64,000 nucleotides of DNA from Spirochaetaceae bacterium (lineage in GTDB: Bacteria > Spirochaetota > Spirochaetia > SZUA-6 > DRHE01): assembly GCA_020353535.1 (NCBI GenBank), contig CP070696.1:1551361-1615360 (forward strand), given 5' to 3'. The notes under the pieces were generated by a model. The model was not told the DNA's origin, made no database searches, and saw only the letters and a program-made list of their open reading frames with translations. A program made the translations under genes and the position numbers. Position 1 is the first letter of the stretch; each line of letters begins with the position of its first letter. Positions 8,027 through 15,151 of this stretch are shown here, piece after piece.

Positions 8027-8850
8027 CAGGGGTGCGCAGTCTAAAGATCATTCGCGTCCAGGGGGGCAAGCGGGAGACGGTGGAAGATCGGATCACCGAA
8101 GAGATCTCCCTGCGCCTGCTGGCCGAACATCGCCGGATCGCCGAGCTCATGTGCTCCCCTGGTGATCTGGAAGACATGGTGCGCGGATTCTTCTTTACAA
8201 ATGGCTTCATACAGAAGGCCGATCAAATCCGCCGGATCGTGATCAACCGAGCGACCTGGAGCGCGTTCATCGAACTGGACCCGGAAATCGATGCCGGAAG
8301 CTTTCGATTGAGCGGTGTGATCGGTTCAGCCTGCGGTTCCACCCTGCCGGTAGACGAGGACTCCGCCGCCGCAGGAGTCGGACAGGAGGAAAGGGGAGAG
8401 GTGCGGCCATCCGAGGTGCGGCCGTCCGAGGCAGGGCTTCGGGTGAGCGCGCAGTACATCGGAGCGCTGATGGAGGCGTTTCGAGCGCAATCTGAGCATC
8501 ACCGCCAGACCGGCGGAGTGCACGCGGCGGCTCTGGCTGACCAGAAGGACATACTCGTTTTTCGGGAAGACATCGGCCGACACAATGCCGTGGATAAGGT
8601 GATCGGCGCCTGCCTTCTGCTCGGGAACAACTTCACCGACAAGCTGCTGCTGACCAGCGGAAGGCTGTCTTCGGAGATCCTGCATAAAGCCGTGCGCTGC
8701 AGTCTGCCCATCGTCGTATCCCGCAGCGCCCCCACCGACCGAAGTGTGGCCCTGGCCCGGGAACGGAATATAACCTTGATCGGTTTCGCTCGGGGTCAGA
8801 GGATGAATGTTTACAGCGGAGCTGAGAGAGTCGTGGTTGAGCCTCTTTAA
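8023..8850 (+). CDS. fdhD: Formate dehydrogenase sulfurtransferase FdhD
   Basis: FdhD carries sulfur from a cysteine desulfurase to the Mo/W-bisPGD cofactor and is required for active formate dehydrogenase. The 275-residue product shows family blocks TGGVHAAAL, FREDIGRHNAVDKVIG, TSGRLSSEI, VVSRSAPT and TLIGFARG. The swinging-loop cysteine motif, CxxC in E. coli FdhD, reads SACGST here, so only the first cysteine is present. A low-complexity insert with a repeated VRPSE stretch (about residues 125-140) follows. The start is inside the mobA stop. Presence of mobA-fdhD beside the divergent NuoEF/alpha genes supports calling that complex a formate dehydrogenase. Confidence 0.92.
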   Translation: MTGVRSLKIIRVQGGKRETVEDRITEEISLRLLAEHRRIAELMCSPGDLEDMVRGFFFTNGFIQKADQIRRIVINRATWSAFIELDPEIDAGSFRLSGVIGSACGSTLPVDEDSAAAGVGQEERGEVRPSEVRPSEAGLRVSAQYIGALMEAFRAQSEHHRQTGGVHAAALADQKDILVFREDIGRHNAVDKVIGACLLLGNNFTDKLLLTSGRLSSEILHKAVRCSLPIVVSRSAPTDRSVALARERNITLIGFARGQRMNVYSGAERVVVEPL

Positions 8851-8875
8851 CCTGGGGACACGAAATCCTGAAGAT

Positions 8876-8905
8876 TTGACGATTCCGGAACAGAAGAAAT
8901 ATATT
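8876..8905 (+). promoter_or_regulatory. Sigma70-type promoter for cooC
   Basis: TTGACG (8876-8881) and TATATT (8900-8905) are separated by 18 bases in the 78-base gap after fdhD. Transcription would begin near 8912, followed by a purine-rich ribosome site (GGGAGAGGAG) and the cooC ATG at 8929. This gives cooC its own start in addition to any read-through from fdhD. Confidence 0.55.
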
Positions 8906-8928
8906 CGACTACAGGGAGAGGAGAGTCC

Positions 8929-9687
8929 ATGAAGATAGCCCTTACCGGTAAAGGGGGTGTCGGGAAAAGCACTCTGGCAGCGATGATCGCCCGGGTGGTT
9001 CGGGATCAGGACAACAAGGTCGTGGTTATCGACGCCGATCCCGACATGAACCTGGCCACCCTGTTCGATATATCCCCTCAAGCCTCGATCACGCCGATCA
9101 TCGAGATGAAAGAGCTGATCGCCGAACGCACCGGAACCGAAGTCGGGCAGCCGGCGCCCTTTTTCACGATGAATCCCAAGGTAGATGATATTCCCGAGAG
9201 CTACTGGGTAGATCAGAACGGAATCAAGCTTCTGGTCATGGGCACGGTGCAGAGAGGCGGAGGGGGCTGCGCCTGTCCGGAAAACGCCTTCCTCAAGAGC
9301 CTGCTCGGTCATATGATGATCGCCCGCAAGGAGTGGGTCATCCTCGACATGGAGGCGGGGATCGAGCACCTGGGTCGAGGCACAGCCCTGGGTGTGGACT
9401 ACATGCTGGTGGTGGTCGAGCCCAATCGCACCAGCGCGGAAACCGCCCATCGCATTCAGAAGCTGGCCGCAGACATCGGCATTAAGCAGGTCAAAGTGGT
9501 GGGAAACAAGGTGCGCAGCGCTTCCGACGAAGATCTGATCCGCAACGCCTGCGATGGCCTGGAGATCCTGGGCTTTCTGCCTCTTTCCGAGCAGATCCGT
9601 CAGATCAGCACCGGAGAGGTCGCCCTGGAGCGGATCGACGTCCAAACCCTCGATCCGGTCCGGGAGCTGGTGGGCCGACTCGACTGA
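8929..9687 (+). CDS. cooC: CooC-type nickel-insertion ATPase for CO dehydrogenase
   Basis: This 252-residue P-loop ATPase of the MinD/CooC group helps load nickel into the C-cluster of CO dehydrogenase. The deviant Walker A GKGGVGKST is at residues 8-16. Walker B-like DADPDMN and a switch II region are present. The CxC motif in GGGCACPEN is the dimer-interface metal site of CooC proteins. A strong GGAG-type site precedes the ATG. It lies 376 bases upstream of cooS on the same strand, separated by a promoter and a leader, so it can be expressed independently of cooS. A second, divergent copy (23496-24263) sits among the acs genes, suggesting one ATPase for CooS and another for AcsB. Confidence 0.93.
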   Translation: MKIALTGKGGVGKSTLAAMIARVVRDQDNKVVVIDADPDMNLATLFDISPQASITPIIEMKELIAERTGTEVGQPAPFFTMNPKVDDIPESYWVDQNGIKLLVMGTVQRGGGGCACPENAFLKSLLGHMMIARKEWVILDMEAGIEHLGRGTALGVDYMLVVVEPNRTSAETAHRIQKLAADIGIKQVKVVGNKVRSASDEDLIRNACDGLEILGFLPLSEQIRQISTGEVALERIDVQTLDPVRELVGRLD

Positions 9688-9724
9688 GTATACAGCCCTG
9701 GCGGATATTCGCGCCCCAATAAAC

Positions 9725-9774
9725 TTTTTGGTAATTTCGTGCCTTTTTTGGTAATTTTACGAAATTACCAAAAA
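9725..9774. promoter_or_regulatory. Nested inverted/direct repeat operator upstream of cooS
   Basis: TTTTTGGTAATTTCGT (9725-9740) is matched exactly in reverse complement by ACGAAATTACCAAAAA (9759-9774). Between them lies a further direct copy of TTTTTGGTAATTT (9745-9757). This copy makes its own 13-base perfect inverted repeat with 9762-9774 around a four-base spacer. The block ends five bases before the -35 hexamer, centring near -54 to -64 of the predicted start. That is a usual position for a dimeric activator, though a repressor is possible. The regulator is unknown. Confidence 0.7.
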
Positions 9775-9778
9775 TCTG

Positions 9779-9807
9779 TTGCGTTCCTTCGTTGCCTGAT
9801 TTATAAT
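9779..9807 (+). promoter_or_regulatory. Promoter of the cooS operon
   Basis: A perfect -10 hexamer TATAAT (9802-9807) is preceded at 17 bases by TTGCGT (9779-9784), which matches only the first three bases of the -35 consensus. A weak -35 next to an upstream palindrome is typical of activator-dependent promoters. The predicted start near 9814 leaves a leader of about 250 bases before cooS. Confidence 0.65.
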
Positions 9808-9862
9808 TCGAGCATACATGTTCGATTTGACGAGGTACGGAGAGTGATTCGCTGCTTTCACG

Positions 9863-9985
9863 CGGCCTCTGACTATATATCCCCCCTGTGCACCACTTTT
9901 AAAGGATCATCGGGTGATGTTCAACGGATCGCCAACATATGATCCTTCGTGTCCCTCCAGGCGGAAGCATGGCGGACAGAGGCCG
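9863..9985 (+). promoter_or_regulatory. Structured 5' leader of cooS, possible cis-acting RNA
   Basis: Within the long leader, CGGCCTCTG (9863-9871) pairs perfectly with CAGAGGCCG (9977-9985). Nested inside, AAGGATCAT (9902-9910) pairs perfectly with ATGATCCTT (9939-9947). Two perfect nine-base helices in nested register suggest a folded domain of about 120 bases. It ends some 60 bases before the cooS ribosome site, and no U-tract terminator follows. I do not recognise a known riboswitch consensus. The rest of 9688-10063 holds the operator and promoter and no credible gene. Confidence 0.45.
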
Positions 9986-10063
9986 AGATCGTAGTCCCGC
10001 CGTCGGGAAGCAACCCAGTCATCTCCCCACAGATAGATCGAATACAATTATTGGAGGTTTTCC

Positions 10064-11989
10064 ATGGCCCGAGAGCTGAAGTACGCAGACAAAGCAACTC
10101 AAGCGATGCTCAAGATTGCCGAGCAGGAGCAGATTCCAACCATATGGGACCGCTACGACGCAATGCAGCCCCAATGCGGATTCGGCACGTTGGGATTGTG
10201 CTGCCGCCACTGCAGTATGGGACCCTGCCGCATCGATCCCTTCGGGAACGGTCCGAAGACGGGGATCTGCGGTGCTACCGCAGACACCATCGCCGCCCGG
10301 CACATAACCAGGATGATCGCAGCCGGCGGAGCTGCTCACTCGGATCACGGCCGGGACGTCAGTCACACACTACTGATGATCGCCGAGAATCCCAACAGCG
10401 ACTATTCGGTCAAGAGCCCGGAGAAACTCAAGGCCGTAGCCGAGGTGTACGGGATTAAAACTGAAGGCAAGGAGATGCGAGAGCTGGCCGGGGAAGTTGC
10501 CCGGGCCGCACTGAACGAGTTCGGTCAGCAGACCGGGACGGTGAAAATGGCGCAGACTGCGCCGCCGGCTCGCTACAAGCTGTGGCAACAGCTCGGCATC
10601 GTTCCCAGGGCCATTGACCGGGAGGTGGTGGAAGTGATGCACCGCACCCACATCGGGGTGGACGCGGACTATAAGAACATCATCAAGCAGGGCCTGCGGG
10701 CTTCCCTGGCCGATGGCTGGGGCGGATCCATGATCGGGACCGAGCTCTCCGACGCCATCTTCAGCATGCCCAATCCTTTGAAGACCAGGGCCAATCTCGG
10801 GGTCATGAAGAAGGATCACGTAAACGTGGTGGTTCACGGCCATGAGCCCACCCTCTCCGACATCATCGCCATCGTCAGCCAGGATCAGGGCCTGTTGGAT
10901 AAAGCCAAAGCGGTCGGCGCCAAGGGCATTCAACTGTCGGGTATCTGCTGCACCGCCAATGAGATCATGATGCGCCACGGAATTCCCCTGGCCGGGAGCT
11001 ACATGCAACAGGAGCTGGCCCTTATGACCGGGGTGGTGGACATGATGGTTGTGGACGTACAGTGCATCTGGCCGGGATTGGAAAACACGGCCAAATGTTT
11101 CCATACCAAACTGGTTACCACCTCGCCCAAGGCCAAGATGCCGGGATTCGACCATATCGAGTTTCACGAAGACAGGGCCGTGGAGATCGCCAAGCAGATC
11201 ATTGAGGAGGCGATCAACAACTACCCCAATAGGAACAGTGAGCAGATCAATCTGCCCAACATATCTCAGGGCGCCGTGGCCGGATTCACCACGGAGAGCG
11301 TATTTCGTTTTCTCGGCGGCAAGTACCGTTCGACCTACCGGCCCCTGAACGACGCCATTATAGCCGGACGGATTCGCGGATTGGCCGGGGTGGTCGGCTG
11401 TTCCAATCCCAACATGGAGTACGAAGAGGGGCATCTGACCATCGTGAAGGAACTCCTGAAGAACGATGTCCTGATTGCCTCCACCGGATGCAACTCTATA
11501 ACCTGCGCCAAGCACGGATTGATGACGCCCGAGGCGGCCTTCAAGCACGCCGGCAAGGGGCTGCAGGAGGTCTGCCAGGCAGTCGGCATTCCGCCGGTCC
11601 TGCATATGGGCGCCTGCCTGGACAACAGCCGCATCCTGCGGGTTCTTACCGAAGTGGTGAAAGAGGGCGGACTGGGAGAGGACATCTCCGATCTGCCCGC
11701 AGCCGGAGCCGCGCCGGAATGGATGAGCGAGAAGGCTGTCTGCATCGGTTTTTACTTCGTGGCCTCCGGGGTTTATACTGTCATCGGGCGGCCTCTGCCC
11801 GTGGTGGGCGCCCCTGCCCTGCACAAATACCTGACGGAGGAGATCGAGCAGGAGACGGGTGGTAGGTGGGCCTTTGAGATGGATCCGGTCGAGACAGCCC
11901 ATCTGATGCTGCGGCACATCGACAGGAAGCGAAAAGCCCTGAAGCTCAAACCGATGATCTATCCGCAACCCTTCAAGCCGGAGGAGTAG
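10064..11989 (+). CDS. cooS: Ni-Fe-S carbon monoxide dehydrogenase catalytic subunit
   Basis: The 641-residue enzyme interconverts CO and CO2. Cys38 and Cys46 match the intersubunit D-cluster ligands. Cys47, Cys50, Cys55 and Cys69 match the B-cluster. The VVVHGHEP region holds the C-cluster histidine, and QLSGICCTANE, STGCNSITCAKHGLM and MGACLDNSR carry further C-cluster cysteine regions. Length is standard for a homodimeric CooS. GGAGG lies nine bases before the ATG. The next gene is a CooF-like ferredoxin. No acsA-type alternative is present, so this enzyme may supply CO to acetyl-CoA synthase, oxidise free CO, or both. Expression is likely controlled by the operator and leader upstream. 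Confidence 0.97.
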   Translation: MARELKYADKATQAMLKIAEQEQIPTIWDRYDAMQPQCGFGTLGLCCRHCSMGPCRIDPFGNGPKTGICGATADTIAARHITRMIAAGGAAHSDHGRDVSHTLLMIAENPNSDYSVKSPEKLKAVAEVYGIKTEGKEMRELAGEVARAALNEFGQQTGTVKMAQTAPPARYKLWQQLGIVPRAIDREVVEVMHRTHIGVDADYKNIIKQGLRASLADGWGGSMIGTELSDAIFSMPNPLKTRANLGVMKKDHVNVVVHGHEPTLSDIIAIVSQDQGLLDKAKAVGAKGIQLSGICCTANEIMMRHGIPLAGSYMQQELALMTGVVDMMVVDVQCIWPGLENTAKCFHTKLVTTSPKAKMPGFDHIEFHEDRAVEIAKQIIEEAINNYPNRNSEQINLPNISQGAVAGFTTESVFRFLGGKYRSTYRPLNDAIIAGRIRGLAGVVGCSNPNMEYEEGHLTIVKELLKNDVLIASTGCNSITCAKHGLMTPEAAFKHAGKGLQEVCQAVGIPPVLHMGACLDNSRILRVLTEVVKEGGLGEDISDLPAAGAAPEWMSEKAVCIGFYFVASGVYTVIGRPLPVVGAPALHKYLTEEIEQETGGRWAFEMDPVETAHLMLRHIDRKRKALKLKPMIYPQPFKPEE

Positions 11990-11995
11990 AGCATC

Positions 11996-12538
11996 ATGTC
12001 ACGACATATAACCGTTCGAATCGAGCGCTGCGTGGGCTGCCATACCTGTGAGCTTGCCTGTGCCATCGCCCACTCTCAGAGCCAGGACATCGAAGCCATG
12101 ATCCTGCAGCGGGAGAATCCGGGCTACCGCATCCACGTGGAGACCTACGGTCCCCGCTCGATCCCCATCTCCTGTCAGCATTGCGAGGAAGCGGCCTGCG
12201 CCCTGGCCTGTCCTACCGGAGCGGTCAAGCGCAACGCACCGGGTAAGCCGGTATTGGTGGAAGAGGAGCGCTGCATCGGCTGCAGTATGTGCATACAGGC
12301 CTGTCCCTTCGGGGTGATCGCCCTGCGGCCTGACGGAAAGATTGCCTTCAAGTGCGATCTGTGTATAAGCCGCCTGGCTCAAGGGTTGGAGCCCGCCTGT
12401 GTCTCCTCCTGTCCGACCAGGGCTCTGCTCCTTCAGGACGATGAGCTGGCCAACAAGGACAAGCGTAAAGCGGCGGTACAGAAGCTGGCAGAGGCCCAAG
12501 CGGCCGGCGAGGAGGAGGTGGAGGCCCTCAGCGGTTGA
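11996..12538 (+). CDS. CooF-like polyferredoxin, electron carrier of CO dehydrogenase
   Basis: A 180-residue iron-sulfur protein of the CooF/HycB/DmsB type with four [4Fe-4S] motifs: CVGCHTCELACA near the N-terminus, CQHCEEAACALACP, CIGCSMCIQACP and a split CDLCISRL...CVSSCP. In CO oxidisers CooF docks on CooS and passes electrons to a hydrogenase or other acceptor. It begins six bases after the cooS stop, so it is surely co-transcribed. With the NuoE/NuoF/NuoG-like genes downstream, the natural acceptor is the diaphorase module, giving CO-dependent NAD reduction; this last step is inference. The acidic, Lys/Ala-rich C-terminal tail is not part of the cluster domain. Confidence 0.93.
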   Translation: MSRHITVRIERCVGCHTCELACAIAHSQSQDIEAMILQRENPGYRIHVETYGPRSIPISCQHCEEAACALACPTGAVKRNAPGKPVLVEEERCIGCSMCIQACPFGVIALRPDGKIAFKCDLCISRLAQGLEPACVSSCPTRALLLQDDELANKDKRKAAVQKLAEAQAAGEEEVEALSG

Positions 12539-12557
12539 GGAGCGAAGTTTTAAGCGG

Positions 12558-12854
12558 ATGACCACGGTAACCGTGTGCGTGGGCAGCTCCTGTCACATCA
12601 AGGGATCCCGGCAGATCATTGTTCGATTCAACGAGCTGCTCAAGGAACACGGGCTGGAGGACAAAATCGAGCTGCAGGGATCGTTCTGCATGGAGCGCTG
12701 TGGTGAGGGGCTGAACTGGCAAATCGACGAGGAACCAGTCACCAGCAACAGCGTCGAGGAGGCGATCCTGACATTTATAGAAAAGGTAGTACAACCGTCG
12801 ACGGATTCGGCCGCATCGAAACGGTCGAAAGCGGCGGACCATGGAGGCGAATAG
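12558..12854 (+). CDS. Thioredoxin-like [2Fe-2S] ferredoxin
   Basis: The real start is the ATG at 12558, 19 bases after the ferredoxin stop; upstream in-frame sequence is out of frame with a real gene. The 98-residue product has the four-cysteine pattern of the thioredoxin-like [2Fe-2S] fold (CVGSSC and, after about 40 residues, CMERC), as in the N-terminal domain of HydB. Small proteins of this kind stand at the head of many electron-bifurcating hydrogenase operons. A variable tail of about 25 residues follows the domain. It sits between the CooF-like gene and the PAS protein, consistent with a part in the diaphorase complex. Confidence 0.85.
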   Translation: MTTVTVCVGSSCHIKGSRQIIVRFNELLKEHGLEDKIELQGSFCMERCGEGLNWQIDEEPVTSNSVEEAILTFIEKVVQPSTDSAASKRSKAADHGGE

Positions 12855-12864
12855 GAGGGTGGCC

Positions 12865-13386
12865 GTGGCAAAGGCGGATCCGCCGGACGGTCGGGAGACA
12901 TCTCCGTATATTGCGGCGATACTGGAGCACACGCCCAACGGGGTGCTGCTGGTGAACAAGGAGACCCGCATCCAATATGTGAACCCGTCGTTTCGGGCCA
13001 TGTTCCATTGCGGGGAGGAGAAGCTCCTGGGAGAGCGGGCGGCCAGATTCGTGCACTGCGACTGTTTCGAACGTGCAATAGAAGCCGGCGGAAACCTCAT
13101 GGTCAAGGAGAACATCCCGGATCACGAGGTGAGTTTCCGGGTGGGGCTATTCCCCATCGAGGGGGAGGATCTGTATTGCGGAATCTTCATCGATATCTCC
13201 GACGAGGAGGCCGCCAAGAAGCACTTGCGGGACCTTAGGGCTCAGACATTGGACCGAGCTCAGGAAGTGATTTCCCGGCAGATGAAAACGGCGCAGGAAA
13301 TCGCTCGCCTGCTTGGCGAAACCACGGCGGAAACCAAGATCCTGCTGGTGAAGCTGATGTCGCTCTTTGAAGAAGAGAAAGAATGA
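12865..13386 (+). CDS. PAS-domain protein of the diaphorase/CODH operon
   Basis: The 174-residue product has one PAS domain (roughly residues 12-120, beginning IAAILEHTPNGVLLVN and ending with GIFIDISDEE) and a C-terminal helical stretch of about 50 residues likely to form a coiled coil. There is no kinase domain. Three cysteines (one in MFHCGEE, two in FVHCDC) could bind a metal or act as redox sensors, which is speculative. I prefer the GTG at 12865 because AGGAGG stands six bases before it; an ATG at 12841 would overlap the previous gene by 14 bases. The stop overlaps the next start (ATGA at 13383). Similar PAS plus SpoIIE pairs accompany Fe-only hydrogenase genes in other anaerobes. Confidence 0.82.
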   Translation: MAKADPPDGRETSPYIAAILEHTPNGVLLVNKETRIQYVNPSFRAMFHCGEEKLLGERAARFVHCDCFERAIEAGGNLMVKENIPDHEVSFRVGLFPIEGEDLYCGIFIDISDEEAAKKHLRDLRAQTLDRAQEVISRQMKTAQEIARLLGETTAETKILLVKLMSLFEEEKE

Positions 13387-14534
13387 GGCTGTTCTACGAG
13401 TGGGGTACCAAACAGGTTCATAAACACGGCGAGGAGCTGTGCGGCGACAACATCGCCATCTCCCGTCAGCCGGATATGGTCACGCTGGCTCTGTCCGACG
13501 GTCTGGGAAGCGGGGTCAAGGCTAACATCCTGGCCACCCTGACCACTCAGATCGCCATCCGCATGCTGCAGGACAACCTGCCCCTCGGGGAGGTTGTGCA
13601 GACCTTGAGTGAAACCCTGCCGGTGTGCGCCATTCGTAAGGTGGCCTATAGTACCTTCGCCATTGCCCAGTTCCACAGCGAAGGCTATGCCCGGGTAGTG
13701 GAGTTCGACTCCCCCCACGCCATCGTGCTGAGGCGGAGGAAGGTTCAGCCGGTCTCCTACGACGAGCGGACAATCGACGGAAAGACCATTTTCGAGACGG
13801 TCTTGAATCTTCAGGACGGCGATTGGGTGGTGTTCGTCTCCGACGGAGTGCTGAACGCCGGGATCGGCGGCGCCTACCCTCTCGGGTGGGGATGGGAGCT
13901 GACCGCAGGTTTTCTGGAAAAGCACGCCCACCGGGAACTGTCAGCCGAAGAGCTGGCCGACAAAGTTGCCGAGGCTGTCAGCGAGCTGTACCTGGATCAG
14001 CCCGGCGACGATGTCAGCATCGTGATCATAAAGGTGCGGCACAAAAAGCTGGCCACCGTGTTTACCGGCCCGCCGGCAAAGCGTAATGTCGAGACGGAGC
14101 TGGTCCACCGTTTGGTCAGCAGGGTGGGAAAGCTCGTGGTGTGCGGTGGGACCACGGCCAAGATTGTAGCCAGTCATCTGGGACAGCCACTGGAAGTCGA
14201 TCTAAGCACGATCACCGCGGATGTGCCTCCGATCGCCCGGCTGAAGGGAGTAGACCTGGTCACCGAGGGAATTTTAACACTCACCCAGGTCAGGGACAGC
14301 TTAAGGGAAGGGGCGGACCGTAGAACGGTTCAGTACCGCAATGACGGAGCGGCCAGTTTGCTTCGTATTCTTTTGGACGTGGACCACACCCACTTCATAG
14401 TGGGACAAGCGGTGAATCCGGCCCACCAGAATCCGGATCTGCCCCATCAGCTGGGAATCCGCATGACCGTGGTCCGGGAGATAGCCGCGGAACTGCGCCT
14501 TAGGGGCAAAGAAGTTACCTATGAGGCAATTTGA
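13383..14534 (+). CDS. SpoIIE/PP2C-type serine phosphatase
   Basis: A 383-residue protein. The first 220 residues form a PP2C-like phosphatase: ELCGDNIAI, ALSDGLGSGVKA, VFVSDGV and QPGDDVSIVII carry the metal-binding aspartates. The last 150 residues (from about GPPAKRNVETELV) are a separate domain of unknown function that contains VCGGTTAKIVASHLG and usually accompanies this subfamily. It is coupled to the PAS gene by a four-base overlap and lies just ahead of the NuoE-like gene. The pair may form a redox-sensing phosphatase that controls an anti-sigma/anti-anti-sigma switch or acts on the complex itself; no kinase or STAS partner is encoded nearby. Confidence 0.88.
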   Translation: MRLFYEWGTKQVHKHGEELCGDNIAISRQPDMVTLALSDGLGSGVKANILATLTTQIAIRMLQDNLPLGEVVQTLSETLPVCAIRKVAYSTFAIAQFHSEGYARVVEFDSPHAIVLRRRKVQPVSYDERTIDGKTIFETVLNLQDGDWVVFVSDGVLNAGIGGAYPLGWGWELTAGFLEKHAHRELSAEELADKVAEAVSELYLDQPGDDVSIVIIKVRHKKLATVFTGPPAKRNVETELVHRLVSRVGKLVVCGGTTAKIVASHLGQPLEVDLSTITADVPPIARLKGVDLVTEGILTLTQVRDSLREGADRRTVQYRNDGAASLLRILLDVDHTHFIVGQAVNPAHQNPDLPHQLGIRMTVVREIAAELRLRGKEVTYEAI

Positions 14535-14623
14535 TTGCGAGGCCAGCCACGGGATTTTGAGCTGGCCGAAGAAATCGAAATCTACCTTGAGGTTTTAGTC
14601 GAGAATTGAGATTGGATTTGAAA

Positions 14624-15151
14624 ATGGACAAAGAACTTGTTACACAGATCATCGATCGCTACGAGGCAGATCCGGGCATGCTGATCCCCATGATGCAGGA
14701 TCTGCAAGCTGAGCATGGCTATCTGCCGCCAGAACAGCTGCGGATCATGGCTGCGGAGATGAATGTCCCCCTGACGCGGGTGTACGGCATAGCCATGTTT
14801 TACTCTTCTTTCCGGATGGCCCCCAAGGGTGCTCATGAAGTCACCCTTTGCATGGGAACGGTCTGTCATCTGAAAGGGGCTCCCCGTATATCCGAAGCCA
14901 TCTGCGAGGAGTACGGAATCGTGCCGGGCGGGACCACCGCCGATAGACTGTTTACGCTTCAGGCGGTGAACTGCGTCGGCGCCTGTGCACTGGCACCGGT
15001 CATGATCGTGGACGGCAAATACTACGACGGGATCACGCCGGATTCGGCACTCGATATCTTGAGTGCTCTTCCTCGGGAAGAGGAGAAGGTGTCCGGCGTT
15101 CAGGCCGCCGAATCGTCTTCAGCGGGCGCAGGCGACGTGGAGGGAGCCTAA
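14624..15151 (+). CDS. NuoE/HydC-like [2Fe-2S] subunit of the CODH-linked diaphorase
   Basis: This 175-residue 24-kDa-type subunit has the [2Fe-2S] ligands in CMGTVCHLKGA and VNCVGACALAPVMIV, with the family stretch YGIAMFYSSFRMAPKG. The start is taken as the ATG at 14624; a TTG 18 bases upstream has no better ribosome site. The last 25 residues or so, rich in Ser, Ala and Glu, extend past the usual end. The following NuoF-like gene starts directly after the stop. The gene stands in for HydC in a HydABC-like set that has no H-cluster subunit. Confidence 0.92.
   Translation: MDKELVTQIIDRYEADPGMLIPMMQDLQAEHGYLPPEQLRIMAAEMNVPLTRVYGIAMFYSSFRMAPKGAHEVTLCMGTVCHLKGAPRISEAICEEYGIVPGGTTADRLFTLQAVNCVGACALAPVMIVDGKYYDGITPDSALDILSALPREEEKVSGVQAAESSSAGAGDVEGA

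Noticed and set aside
9739..9942. 67-codon open frame between cooC and cooS
   Set aside because: It begins inside the operator palindrome, spans the predicted promoter and leader, and has no ribosome site or family-like sequence.
9814..10063. Resemblance of the cooS leader to a tetrahydrofolate riboswitch (GGAGAGT..ATTCGC near 9840)
   Set aside because: Only the first few bases resemble that class; the later conserved blocks are missing, so I left the leader unassigned.
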